A DNA stretch of 9,253 nucleotides from assembly GCA_009776905.1 (NCBI GenBank), contig WRMX01000003.1, positions 1 through 9,253 of the forward strand, read 5' to 3'. The number at the start of each line of letters is the position of its first letter. Within the stretch, counting starts at the first letter, position 1. This stretch comes from Oscillospiraceae bacterium. GTDB taxonomy: Bacteria > Bacillota > Clostridia > Oscillospirales > Oscillospiraceae. Made by a program: the position numbers and the translations under genes. This document shows positions 1 to 6,772 of this stretch, one piece after another. Under the pieces are notes generated by a model that did not search any database, was not told the origin of the DNA, and worked only from the letters and a program-made list of their open reading frames with translations.

Positions 1-1800
1 ACCAACGCGGACGGCGAGGAGAGCCACTACGTCTACAACGGGCTCGGCTACCTGATCGCCAACGAGATGGCCATAAGCCAGAACGCGTACGGCTACGCGG
101 GGGTGCCATCGGCCCCGACCGCCCTCAACCCGAACCCCGGGCAGCAGACGCAGGTCGTGCGGAAGGACTACGTCCTGGACTATGCAAGCCCGCTGAAAAA
201 TGTTATCATGGAGACGGAAGCAGGCGGCCTCACGTACAGATACACCTTCGGCCTCGGGAAGCAGGGCGTGGCGATAACGGGGGTCTCCAACGGCGCGGGC
301 AGCATAATGCAGTACGCCTACGACGACGAAGCGGGGGAGTTCGTCCTGACGGACACGGAGCCGGGCGGCAACGTGCTGTCGTACGGCGTCGTGAAGCTCT
401 GGACGCACGCAAGCAGGCTCGGGACGATAGACTTCGCCACCGACAACGTGCAGGGGAACGTCATAAGCTACGCCATGTACGACGACTGGGGGGCCCCCAC
501 CTCCAAGGCCGTGCTGAAGACGGGCCTTCGCGAGCTGGACGTCGCGTCGCAGTACACCGTCCACACATATGACCAGGTGCTGGGCCTCTACTTCGCCCAG
601 GCGAGGATGTACGACGCCGCCGCGAGAAGGTTCACGGCGATGGACCCGGTGAAGGGGACGCCGGCAAAACCATTCAACTATATGCGCTACATATACGTTC
701 ATGACAATCCGCTGCGCTATATTGATGAAATGGGTCTGTTCCTCATAGGGATGGAGCTTCAAGTCGGCGCCAGCGGCAAGGATATAGTTGCGCTTCGCGA
801 TGCGTTGAAGCAAAAAGGCTTCGCGCCAAGCGTTGACTATATTACCAGCTACGACTATCTTGACAGTTGGCTCATGGACACGGTCAAAAGATTCTACAAC
901 GATCAATTGCTCCAATACCAGAACATCAGGAAGCAAATACAAAACGGAATAAATGTCTCTAACAAAGACTTGAATGAATTATATCGACTGGAGCCAATCG
1001 CAAACAGGGCAGCAGTACAAGACTATCGTATCGATAGCGTATTTTGGAAATACTTGGGGCTTGAAATAAACCAGACTTTGGAACAAGAATTCTGGTCGGG
1101 AACGATTAACCCAAACAATAAAGCGTTGAATATATCTATTTCAGGCAATGTGATTACCATAGACTACTTCCCAAAAATCTACGCATTCTGCGCTAATGGA
1201 CATATTTCAGGTTCGGATTATATTATGGTCAAAAACTTGATAGCGGAAGGTTTCAAAATGTGGGAAGGCAAAAACTACAAGATAATGGGCCTGACAAATA
1301 TTGAGGTCATCGTCAACTTCAATCCGCAGAGGGTGTTCACCGCCGAACAGTCCAATTTGCAAATTGATTTTGATTATAGTGGCAGTTGGTCAGATAGGTC
1401 AATAACACCATCTACGACAATGAATTGGACAAGAGATAGAGCCCCTGCAATTTGGTTTGATTTTGTGAACGAGTTTAGTAATACTAGCGGTTCTACATAT
1501 TATAGTGGAACTCAAAAAAAGATCATTGATCCGATTACACATACTGCGATGCACGAGTTCGGCCATGTGCTAGGATTGTTTGATGCGTATCATCTTAGAC
1601 TTCTGAATGCAAGGAAAGCAGATGATTTACATGCAAAAAAAGATGATGTCATGTTAAACGATCCGACACAGATAGTATACGGATACAACATTGCAATGAT
1701 GTTATATGCCTTCCAAAATAACAGCATCCAAAACTATGCTAATGGCTCGATTGTTGGTAGTGTATCAGAAATCTACTATAGGAATATTCAATTGGAGTAA
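1..1800 (+). CDS. Rhs/YD-repeat protein, C-terminal part, with PG-binding-like and metzincin-type protease tip (5' partial)
   Basis: The frame is open from base 1, so the true start lies upstream; residues below are numbered from the internal Met at base 67. The first part is Rhs core with YD-type motifs (YVYNGLGYL, YDDWGAP). It ends with the hallmark GLYFAQARMYD...RRFTAMDPVKG (residues 173-197) and DNPLRYIDEMGL (ending at 224); the usual terminal DPxGL is DEMGL here. Residues about 229-281 resemble a PG_binding_1 domain (LQVGASGKDIVALRDALKQKGF, ending in a VKRFYND that matches the usual AVxxFQ). A zinc-protease signature HEFGHVLGLFD follows at 496-506, with ligands H496, H500 and D506 and catalytic E497. 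Met529 in DVML is a candidate Met-turn. The core is very GC-rich and the tip AT-rich, as expected for an exchangeable toxin tip. A membrane protein gene follows after 3 bases. The family would normally be an exported or contact-dependent toxin; the protease target is unknown. Alternatively it is a secreted cell-wall protease. Confidence 0.88.
   Translation, partial: TNADGEESHYVYNGLGYLIANEMAISQNAYGYAGVPSAPTALNPNPGQQTQVVRKDYVLDYASPLKNVIMETEAGGLTYRYTFGLGKQGVAITGVSNGAGSIMQYAYDDEAGEFVLTDTEPGGNVLSYGVVKLWTHASRLGTIDFATDNVQGNVISYAMYDDWGAPTSKAVLKTGLRELDVASQYTVHTYDQVLGLYFAQARMYDAAARRFTAMDPVKGTPAKPFNYMRYIYVHDNPLRYIDEMGLFLIGMELQVGASGKDIVALRDALKQKGFAPSVDYITSYDYLDSWLMDTVKRFYNDQLLQYQNIRKQIQNGINVSNKDLNELYRLEPIANRAAVQDYRIDSVFWKYLGLEINQTLEQEFWSGTINPNNKALNISISGNVITIDYFPKIYAFCANGHISGSDYIMVKNLIAEGFKMWEGKNYKIMGLTNIEVIVNFNPQRVFTAEQSNLQIDFDYSGSWSDRSITPSTTMNWTRDRAPAIWFDFVNEFSNTSGSTYYSGTQKKIIDPITHTAMHEFGHVLGLFDAYHLRLLNARKADDLHAKKDDVMLNDPTQIVYGYNIAMMLYAFQNNSIQNYANGSIVGSVSEIYYRNIQLE
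1794..1797 (+). promoter_or_regulatory. Shine-Dalgarno GGAG overlapping the end of the Rhs gene
   Basis: GGAG lies 6 bases before the ATG at 1804 and abuts the TAA stop of the Rhs gene at 1798-1800. This arrangement supports translational coupling of the tip and the downstream gene, as expected for a toxin-immunity pair. Confidence 0.7.
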
Positions 1801-1803
1801 CCA

Positions 1804-2421
1804 ATGAAAAGAATGTTACCAGTCTTGAAGTTTGTAATACCAATTATTGTATTGCTATTTCTGATTTTCAAAAATGGCATTTTTACCCGACACGAAATAC
1901 GACTGTCTATCAATCAATTGCCAGAGGTCCGAGAGCTGATAGAGACGAATTATGACTTTTTTGATCTATTGCTCCACATTAAGAATAGAATTATTGTACA
2001 CAATAATAGTGACGATAAAATTTCTATTCAACGATGTATATTTCGTGTCGATTCTGCTAATGATTATTGTTTCAGCATTAATTTAGATACAACGCCCTCA
2101 TTATCTAGTTACGATGAGGTAATTGATGCCTCTACATTTTTGGTAATGAATAACATACTTGACAAGACAGAACTAGAGATATTTGAGAAGACCAAATTCT
2201 ATATTGACATAGTAGTTACTGATCAATCGATTAGTGTTCTATTTGCAGAAAATGGACGTGCGTATTTAACGCTATGGCATCCACTGGACATTTATGATGT
2301 AAGAAGCAGAGTGGACGAAAACAACCAGTATACTACAGACAAGATGGATGCAACCTATTGGCATTTGGAAATCTTTAATGATGATTGGTTTATTGAACTA
2401 AGATACATGCAACGAAACTGA
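1804..2421 (+). CDS. Candidate immunity protein for the Rhs protease tip, single N-terminal membrane anchor
   Basis: This 205-residue protein is not recognised as a named family. Residues about 4-22 form one hydrophobic segment (LPVLKFVIPIIVLLFLIF) after a short basic start (MKR), so it is probably a signal anchor with the remaining roughly 180 residues outside the membrane. The soluble part is acidic and mixed, with no catalytic motif that I can see. The start at 1804 is supported by GGAG six bases upstream. The gene begins 3 bases after the Rhs stop and is the most AT-rich gene in the window (14 G+C in 60 bases at 1981-2040), unlike the genes further right. Position, coupling and composition are those of cognate immunity genes at Rhs loci. 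An extracytoplasmic inhibitor would suit a protease acting outside the membrane. The function is inferred from context only; it could also be an accessory or maturation protein. Confidence 0.72.
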   Translation: MKRMLPVLKFVIPIIVLLFLIFKNGIFTRHEIRLSINQLPEVRELIETNYDFFDLLLHIKNRIIVHNNSDDKISIQRCIFRVDSANDYCFSINLDTTPSLSSYDEVIDASTFLVMNNILDKTELEIFEKTKFYIDIVVTDQSISVLFAENGRAYLTLWHPLDIYDVRSRVDENNQYTTDKMDATYWHLEIFNDDWFIELRYMQRN

Positions 2422-2532
2422 ATTTTGTCAGTGAGTGCATAAACTGGATGAGACTGAATTTAACGGCTTTCATCACTTAGCCGGATTCAAATGATTATAG
2501 ACAAATGCGCGGCCATATGATACACTCTATAT

Positions 2533-2550
2533 CAGCAGCAATCGCTGCTG
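2533..2550. repeat. Perfect 7-bp hairpin
   Basis: CAGCAGC (2533-2539) and GCTGCTG (2544-2550) are exact inverted repeats around a 4-base AATC loop. It sits one base before a much longer hairpin. No T-run follows, so a classic intrinsic terminator is not supported. Confidence 0.6.
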
Positions 2551-2551
2551 A

Positions 2552-2598
2552 CAAGGCTTTAGGTTGATGGCCATAGTGACCACCAACCTAAAGCCTTG
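2552..2598. repeat. Long inverted repeat: 19-bp stem, 9-base loop
   Basis: CAAGGCTTTAGGTTGATGG (2552-2570) pairs with CCACCAACCTAAAGCCTTG (2580-2598) at 18 of 19 positions, with a 9-base loop. It lies downstream of the candidate immunity gene and faces the 3' end of the minus-strand Fic-like remnant. A bidirectional terminator or transcript-end stabiliser is therefore the simplest reading. However, neither side has a T-tract, so a small RNA or the trace of a mobile repeat remains possible. Confidence 0.65.
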
Positions 2599-2651
2599 CT
2601 ATATCTACTCTCTTGGCTCAAAATCAGACAAAAGCTATTTATTAGTCTCAA

Positions 2652-2792
2652 TTAGTCTCGTAGATACCCCGCGCCGTACACAAGATTGTCGCCGCCCACT
2701 ATCCGGTTGGTCTTGCATATGTACGAATAATCAGCGGGATATTCCGGATTATCCAGCATAAACTGCCAGGCGCGTTTCAAATCGTCAGGCAT
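2652..2792 (-). pseudogene. Fic-domain-like N-terminal remnant (46 codons)
   Basis: The minus strand encodes 46 residues from an ATG at 2792-2790 to a TAA ending at 2652. The peptide contains LKRAWQFMLDNPEYP, ICKTNRIVGGDNL and VYGAGYLRD. From memory this follows the region just before the Fic catalytic core, where a helix of the type LKxAWxFMLDN is followed by LCxINxIxxxxLxYxAGxLR and then V.IGGT. Here the frame stops straight after LRD, and I do not see the HxFxDGNGR catalytic motif further along. The start has no good Shine-Dalgarno sequence. This looks like the truncated front of a Fic/Doc-type gene left at an Rhs-linked site, or a recently inactivated copy. The family call rests on recalled motif similarity; an unrelated small protein is possible. 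Confidence 0.42.
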
Positions 2793-2819
2793 TGCGCACC
2801 AAATAACAAAAAAATGACT

Positions 2820-2847
2820 TTGACAAAGCGCGAAAATCATATATAAT
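2820..2847 (+). promoter_or_regulatory. Sigma-70-type promoter for the dehydrogenase gene
   Basis: A perfect -35 TTGACA (2820-2825) and a perfect -10 TATAAT (2842-2847) are separated by 16 bases. The expected transcript start is near 2854, about 50 bases before the ATG at 2907. The short AT-rich leader shows no obvious riboswitch or operator. This promoter probably drives the dehydrogenase and perhaps the genes after it. Confidence 0.75.
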
Positions 2848-2906
2848 ACACAGCATACAAACCTCGACACGATGAGACAAACTAAAAAGACAAAGGAGAG
2901 ACATGC

Positions 2907-3911
2907 ATGAAAGATTTCGCAGGAAAAGTAGCATTCATCACGGGCGGAGCTTCCGGCGCAGGCTTTGGCCAGGCGCAAATATTCTCGGAAGCCGGGATGA
3001 AGATCGTCATCGCGGACGTGCGGCAAGACCACATGGACAAAGCCGCAGAGCATTTCAAAGGCAAGGACGCGCAAGTCCATTTCATCAAGCTCGACGTCAT
3101 GGACCGCGCGGGTTGGGCAGCCGCTGCCGACGAGACGGAACGCATTTATGGCACAACGCCTGACCTGCTCATCCAAACCGCAGGCGTCAACGCATTCGGG
3201 CCTGTTGAGGCATCGACGTTCGAAGACTTCGACTGGGTCATGGGGGTCAACTTCAACGGCATCGTCAACGGCCTCATCACATTCGTTCCGCGCATGATCA
3301 AAGCCGGCAAGGGCGGACACATCACCACCACGGTGTCGCTGGCGGCATTCATGGCCAGCCCCGGAGTAGCGCCATATACGGCGTCTAAGACAGCCACGCT
3401 GAACGTCATGGAGAGCTACTATCAGGCGTTGAAGCCGTACGGCATCGAGGTTTCGGCGATGATACCCGCCAACATCAACTCCAACATCAACGACGCTGTC
3501 CTGAAGACACGCCCCGAGCACCTCAAGAACACCGGATACAACGTGACAGAGGAGACCGTTGAGTTCATGTATGCCAACATGCAAGCTTTCGGGATCGACC
3601 CGCGCGAGCTGGCGCTGCGCCACAAGAAGGGCATTGAAGACGGAGTGTTCCTCATCGTTCCTTATCCGAGCGGGGCAAAGATTTTCGAGCGCAATCTGGA
3701 GAGGTTCGCGTTATACACCACTCCCGAAGGCATGCAGGAGCTCGAAGATCGCATGAAGAGGCCGCCGACGGAGGAGCAAAAGAGGCTCACGCTGGAGACT
3801 GAGGGTTATGACATGAGCATGTTGAAGCCCACAAAGAGCAGGGAAGAGATCGGAGTCGCCATGGCCAGAAAAGACAGGGACTGGGTGGACGAGAAGAAGA
3901 GGCTCAAATAG
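2907..3911 (+). CDS. Short-chain dehydrogenase/reductase, LigD-like (C-alpha dehydrogenase type)
   Basis: A classical SDR Rossmann protein of 334 residues. It has the dinucleotide motif TGGASGAG (12-19), Asp37 after the second strand (favouring NAD over NADP), LDV at 62-64, TAG at 91-93 in place of the usual NAG, Asn115, and the catalytic set Ser144, Tyr157, Lys161 in YTASK. Family members are usually near 250 residues; the extra C-terminal part is long and charged. The N-terminus (MKDFAGKVAFITGGASGAGF), TAGVNAFGP, the FDW...GVN...FVPRMI stretch and EDGVFLIVPYP recall LigD-type enzymes, which oxidise the benzylic alcohol of lignin-derived aryl ethers. That comparison is from memory. The start at 2907 is chosen because AGGAGAG (2894-2900) suits it better than the out-of-frame ATG at 2903. 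It has its own consensus promoter, and a Uro-D-like gene follows 100 bases downstream. Confidence 0.9.
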   Translation: MKDFAGKVAFITGGASGAGFGQAQIFSEAGMKIVIADVRQDHMDKAAEHFKGKDAQVHFIKLDVMDRAGWAAAADETERIYGTTPDLLIQTAGVNAFGPVEASTFEDFDWVMGVNFNGIVNGLITFVPRMIKAGKGGHITTTVSLAAFMASPGVAPYTASKTATLNVMESYYQALKPYGIEVSAMIPANINSNINDAVLKTRPEHLKNTGYNVTEETVEFMYANMQAFGIDPRELALRHKKGIEDGVFLIVPYPSGAKIFERNLERFALYTTPEGMQELEDRMKRPPTEEQKRLTLETEGYDMSMLKPTKSREEIGVAMARKDRDWVDEKKRLK

Positions 3912-3948
3912 CGCTTGCCACGGCACGCATCATCAATTGACGTAATAT

Positions 3949-3976
3949 CGCCGGTTTGGGCCATAGCGCGCCGGCG
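3949..3976. repeat. GC-rich inverted repeat between dehydrogenase and Uro-D-like gene
   Basis: CGCCGG (3949-3954) and CCGGCG (3971-3976) are exact 6-base inverted arms 16 bases apart in the 85-base gap. It could be an operator or a weak hairpin. No T-run follows, and the two genes may still be co-transcribed. Confidence 0.3.
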
Positions 3977-3998
3977 TAAACACCATAACACAATAAAT

Positions 3999-4003
3999 GG
4001 AGG
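3999..4003 (+). promoter_or_regulatory. Ribosome binding site that fixes the Uro-D-like start
   Basis: GGAGG lies 8 bases before the ATG at 4012. An in-frame ATG at 3997 overlaps this element and has no binding site of its own, so 4012 is the better start. Confidence 0.75.
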
Positions 4004-4011
4004 ATCCGGCA

Positions 4012-5013
4012 ATGACATTGACCCCAAAAGAAAACTATTTACGCACATTGCGAGGAGAAATCCCTGAATATCCCCCATCGTTTTTCGACCCATATTCGAG
4101 ACCGGTGTTCGACGAGCTGCTCACGCCAAACAGCTTGCCTGACGGCAAAGATGCCGTCACGGGGCTTGGCGTCACGTTCACCCCGTCGCCAGAGCTCAAC
4201 TTCGGCGCCATGCCAAAACCGGGAAGGTATGTCATCGAGGACATCACAAAATGGCGCGACCAGTTGAGGATACGCGACGTGACGGGCAGGGACTGGGAAG
4301 GTTATTATAAGGAGAAACTGAAGGACATCGACAGGGAGAAGTTCTGCGTTTGCGTCGACGGCGGCGATTATTTCTTAAACCTTGTCGGTCTGATGGACTT
4401 TGAGCCCGCGATGCTTGCGGTCGTTGAGGAGCCGGAGGAAGTGAAGGCTCTGCTGACGGAGGCGTCAAAATTCCTGCTTATGGTGACAAAGAAGCAGATG
4501 CAATACCTCAAACCGGATGTATATATCCTCATGGACGACGATGCGGCATATAGGGCGCCATTCTTCTCCGTCGAGACATATCGCGAGATTTTCAAGCCAT
4601 TCCACAAGCTGCATTGCGACCTGGCGTTGGAGAATGGGTGCATGATAACGCGCCACGATTGCGGCAAGTCCGAGCAGTTTGTAGAAGACTGGCTGGATAT
4701 CGGCATTTGCGCGTGGAATCCCATCCAGGACACGAACGATGCAAAGGCTATCAAGAAAAAGTATGGCGACAGGCTGACTCTCGAGGGCGGCTGGAGCTCG
4801 CAAGGCGGCAAGTTCAGCGGGCTGGACTTCACGGAGGAAGAGCTGTATGCGGCGCTCGATGAATATGTCGATTACTTCGCGCCCGGGGGACGTTGGGTGT
4901 TCAGCGCGATGGTCGGCGGCATGCCGGTTCCCGGCGAGCCTCCGAACCCGAAACGCGAGCTCGTGAAGAAGTATTATGAGGAGAAGGTCAGGAACTACTA
5001 CCAAACTCATTGA
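4012..5013 (+). CDS. Uroporphyrinogen decarboxylase-superfamily protein (corrinoid methyltransferase-like)
   Basis: The protein has 333 residues from the ATG at 4012, which GGAGG precedes by 8 bases. The N-terminus (LTPKENYLRTLRGEIPEYPP) is the typical family opening. Further along are VYILMDDDAAY and the RHDCGK segment (His215, Cys217), matching the HxC zinc-binding pair of MtaA/MtbA-type methyltransferases, then a LEGGWSSQGG loop. True heme-pathway HemE lacks this HxC pair, so a role in transferring methyl groups between a substrate or coenzyme and a corrinoid protein is more likely than heme synthesis. The third zinc cysteine usually found near the C-terminus is not seen: the GGRWVFSAMVGG stretch stands where it would be expected. 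No corrinoid protein, activator or second methyltransferase is in the window. The LigD-like dehydrogenase upstream suggests a shared aromatic substrate. Confidence 0.85.
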   Translation: MTLTPKENYLRTLRGEIPEYPPSFFDPYSRPVFDELLTPNSLPDGKDAVTGLGVTFTPSPELNFGAMPKPGRYVIEDITKWRDQLRIRDVTGRDWEGYYKEKLKDIDREKFCVCVDGGDYFLNLVGLMDFEPAMLAVVEEPEEVKALLTEASKFLLMVTKKQMQYLKPDVYILMDDDAAYRAPFFSVETYREIFKPFHKLHCDLALENGCMITRHDCGKSEQFVEDWLDIGICAWNPIQDTNDAKAIKKKYGDRLTLEGGWSSQGGKFSGLDFTEEELYAALDEYVDYFAPGGRWVFSAMVGGMPVPGEPPNPKRELVKKYYEEKVRNYYQTH

Positions 5014-5070
5014 TTCTGCTTTGGCTGCCGTCTAACGCAGCGGGCGCTGCCCCGGGGGAATACCTTTCTT

Positions 5071-6720
5071 ATGGGAAAAACATCAAAAAATCCTGCGCAG
5101 CCGGCGACAGATATACGGATACGCATTGCCGGATGGGCAGCGGAAGCGTTCACGGTTGTTTTCACGATCTGGCAAGGCTCATATTTCCCGTTGCAATTCT
5201 TGCTGATGATGGTTTTGCTGATTGTCGCGTTCGTCGCATTCGGCAAAACCATCACAGTGACGAAAGAGGCGGCGCTTCTTTTCACGATTCCGCTATTATT
5301 TGCCATCAGCCTCTTCGCAAAGTCCGAAAACGTTTATGCCGGGCTTACCGAGACGCTGCGCGCCCTAATTCTCCCGATGTGCTTGATTTTGTTCTGCAAT
5401 ATCGGGCCGGCCCGCATCAAAAAAGCGGTATTCGCCGCTTTGATGTGCGTGGCGGTTCTCGGCCTGCTCGCTTTCGCCTCGATAATCAACATTCCGGGAG
5501 GGATTATCGAGGGGAGCAACCGCCTGCAGTCCGTGATCCAATACGCCAACACGACCGCGCTGCTCATGTTGATCGGCATCTTGTATGCTGTCGACGATTA
5601 TGTTTCCGGCAGGAAAATCGGGAGCCTGCTCTGTTGCGCCGTATTCGCGGCCGCATTGCTGCTGACCGGTTCCAGGACGACCTTGGCGGTCGCCATCGGA
5701 GCGTGTTTTCTCTATTCATTCATCAAAACCGGAAAGAAAGGGAAGCTCATTACTGCCGGCGTTCTTGTGGCCGCGTGCTGCGCCCTTGCCGGGTTCAGCA
5801 TGCTCATGGACGTCCGCTTGCTGCGTTTATCGCTCTATGAGCCGACATTGGTCGAGCGGTGGATCACATACGGTGATGCTGTGAGGCTTATGCGCGGTAA
5901 TTGGCTTTTCGGAATCGGCGCCGGGAATTGGCAGGAGTGGCAGTTTCGGTTTCAAAGCGCGCCATACCAGGTCAAGTTCATACACAACCATTATCTCCAA
6001 TTGCTCCTGGATGGCGGCATCCTCGCCCCGCTGGTCTTTTGCGCTGCGATGCTCCCACCAGTATTCAAGGCAATCCGCATAAAAAGCGTCCACTCAGTCA
6101 TCCTCATCGCGATATTGCTACATGCAATACTGGATTTCGACTTGATTTTTTCCGCCGTCGCAATGATTGCCGCATTCTCGCTTTCGCAAATATCAAGTAA
6201 GGGGAAATCATTCAAGCCGGGCAGGTTCAGGTATGCTGCCGTCTTGCCGCTTGCGGCAGTTGTCGCGCTGTGGGGTTCCGAATTATTTACGACTGTTGCT
6301 GATGTAAATCTCGAAAAGGGCAAGCTGGATGCTTCGATGGGCGCGTATAAAGCCGCGCTCGCGCTCAATCCTTTCAGGGCCGATCTGTATTACCGCATGG
6401 CGCAATCGACCCGCGACATCGGCTTGACGACGGATTATATAGTTGAGGCCATCGAGCATAACCCGCGCGATTCCGGTTCCGTTTCCATACTGGCGCTTAT
6501 CGAGGCGAAAAACGGGAACTATTCAGCGGCGCTGGAGCTGTGCGACAGCCTCATTGATAACAGGAAGTATTCGGAAGAATACCGGTCGCAATACCGCGAC
6601 ATTGCCGAGATGGCATTTGCCGATGGGGCTATCGGCGAAGCGGCGCGAGTGGAAATTTTCGCGAAACTCGATGAGATTCCGCTTGGCATAAACCCGTTGT
6701 ATATACAATACATCGGGTAG
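5071..6720 (+). CDS. O-antigen ligase / Wzy_C-family polytopic membrane protein with TPR-like tail
   Basis: A protein of 549 residues with about ten to twelve hydrophobic segments up to roughly residue 415. The Wzy_C signature is clear: ERW at 262-264, FGIGAGNW ending at 287, then HNHYLQLLLDGG from 305, where the conserved His and Gly lie in the large loop of WaaL/Wzy enzymes. These join or polymerise undecaprenyl-linked glycans on the outer face of the membrane. The C-terminal 130 residues are soluble and helical with TPR-like features (GAYKAALALNPFRADLYYRMAQ), a common addition in Bacillota homologues. The start at 5071 is the first ATG giving this frame; its ribosome site is weak (GGGGG, 12 bases away). 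It starts 57 bases after the Uro-D-like gene and ends 52 bases before an SLH protein, so a role in surface glycan or S-layer glycosylation is plausible. Confidence 0.85.
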   Translation: MGKTSKNPAQPATDIRIRIAGWAAEAFTVVFTIWQGSYFPLQFLLMMVLLIVAFVAFGKTITVTKEAALLFTIPLLFAISLFAKSENVYAGLTETLRALILPMCLILFCNIGPARIKKAVFAALMCVAVLGLLAFASIINIPGGIIEGSNRLQSVIQYANTTALLMLIGILYAVDDYVSGRKIGSLLCCAVFAAALLLTGSRTTLAVAIGACFLYSFIKTGKKGKLITAGVLVAACCALAGFSMLMDVRLLRLSLYEPTLVERWITYGDAVRLMRGNWLFGIGAGNWQEWQFRFQSAPYQVKFIHNHYLQLLLDGGILAPLVFCAAMLPPVFKAIRIKSVHSVILIAILLHAILDFDLIFSAVAMIAAFSLSQISSKGKSFKPGRFRYAAVLPLAAVVALWGSELFTTVADVNLEKGKLDASMGAYKAALALNPFRADLYYRMAQSTRDIGLTTDYIVEAIEHNPRDSGSVSILALIEAKNGNYSAALELCDSLIDNRKYSEEYRSQYRDIAEMAFADGAIGEAARVEIFAKLDEIPLGINPLYIQYIG

Positions 6721-6756
6721 CGGCGCCTCAATGGCTCGTAACTGCAATAAAAATAT

Positions 6757-6763
6757 AAAGGAG
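6757..6763 (+). promoter_or_regulatory. Ribosome binding site supporting a TTG start
   Basis: AAAGGAG lies 9 bases before TTG at 6773. The in-frame ATG at 6731 has no binding site and would add 14 residues, including charged ones, ahead of a normal signal peptide. Confidence 0.75.
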
Positions 6764-6772
6764 AGAGATAGT

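Larger units (their letters stand above)
2422..2651. other. Non-coding region after the toxin-immunity cassette
   Basis: I see no convincing gene here. A weak 5-bp stem (CGGCT/AGCCG, near 2463-2483) and the two adjacent strong hairpins listed separately are the only structure. A short direct repeat (ATTAGTCTC with AATTAGTCTC) lies at the right edge, about 2641-2658. Composition is intermediate between the AT-rich cassette and the genes to the right. Confidence 0.5.

Noticed and set aside
2463..2500. GGATTCAAATG near a small stem as a tRNA T-arm
   Set aside because: No acceptor, D- or anticodon arms can be built around it, and there is no second conserved box.
2564..2761. 65-codon + strand frame
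   Set aside because: It begins inside the 19-bp hairpin, has no ribosome site, and lies over the minus-strand Fic-like remnant.
2793..3623. Long minus-strand open frame (323 codons with its 3' end at 2652) covering the dehydrogenase gene
   Set aside because: Over the dehydrogenase it is an antisense shadow: Cys/Val/Arg-rich with no domain, while the + strand has a full SDR. Only its last 46 codons (2652-2792) look protein-like and are listed separately.
3937..3966. TTGACG with CCATAG as a promoter for the Uro-D-like gene
   Set aside because: The candidate -10 matches poorly and overlaps an inverted repeat. Read-through from the upstream consensus promoter is as likely.
5010..5840. 276-codon + strand frame overlapping the ligase gene
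   Set aside because: It overlaps the ligase gene in another frame, is rich in Arg and His, and lacks membrane segments or motifs. The ligase frame carries the Wzy_C motif.
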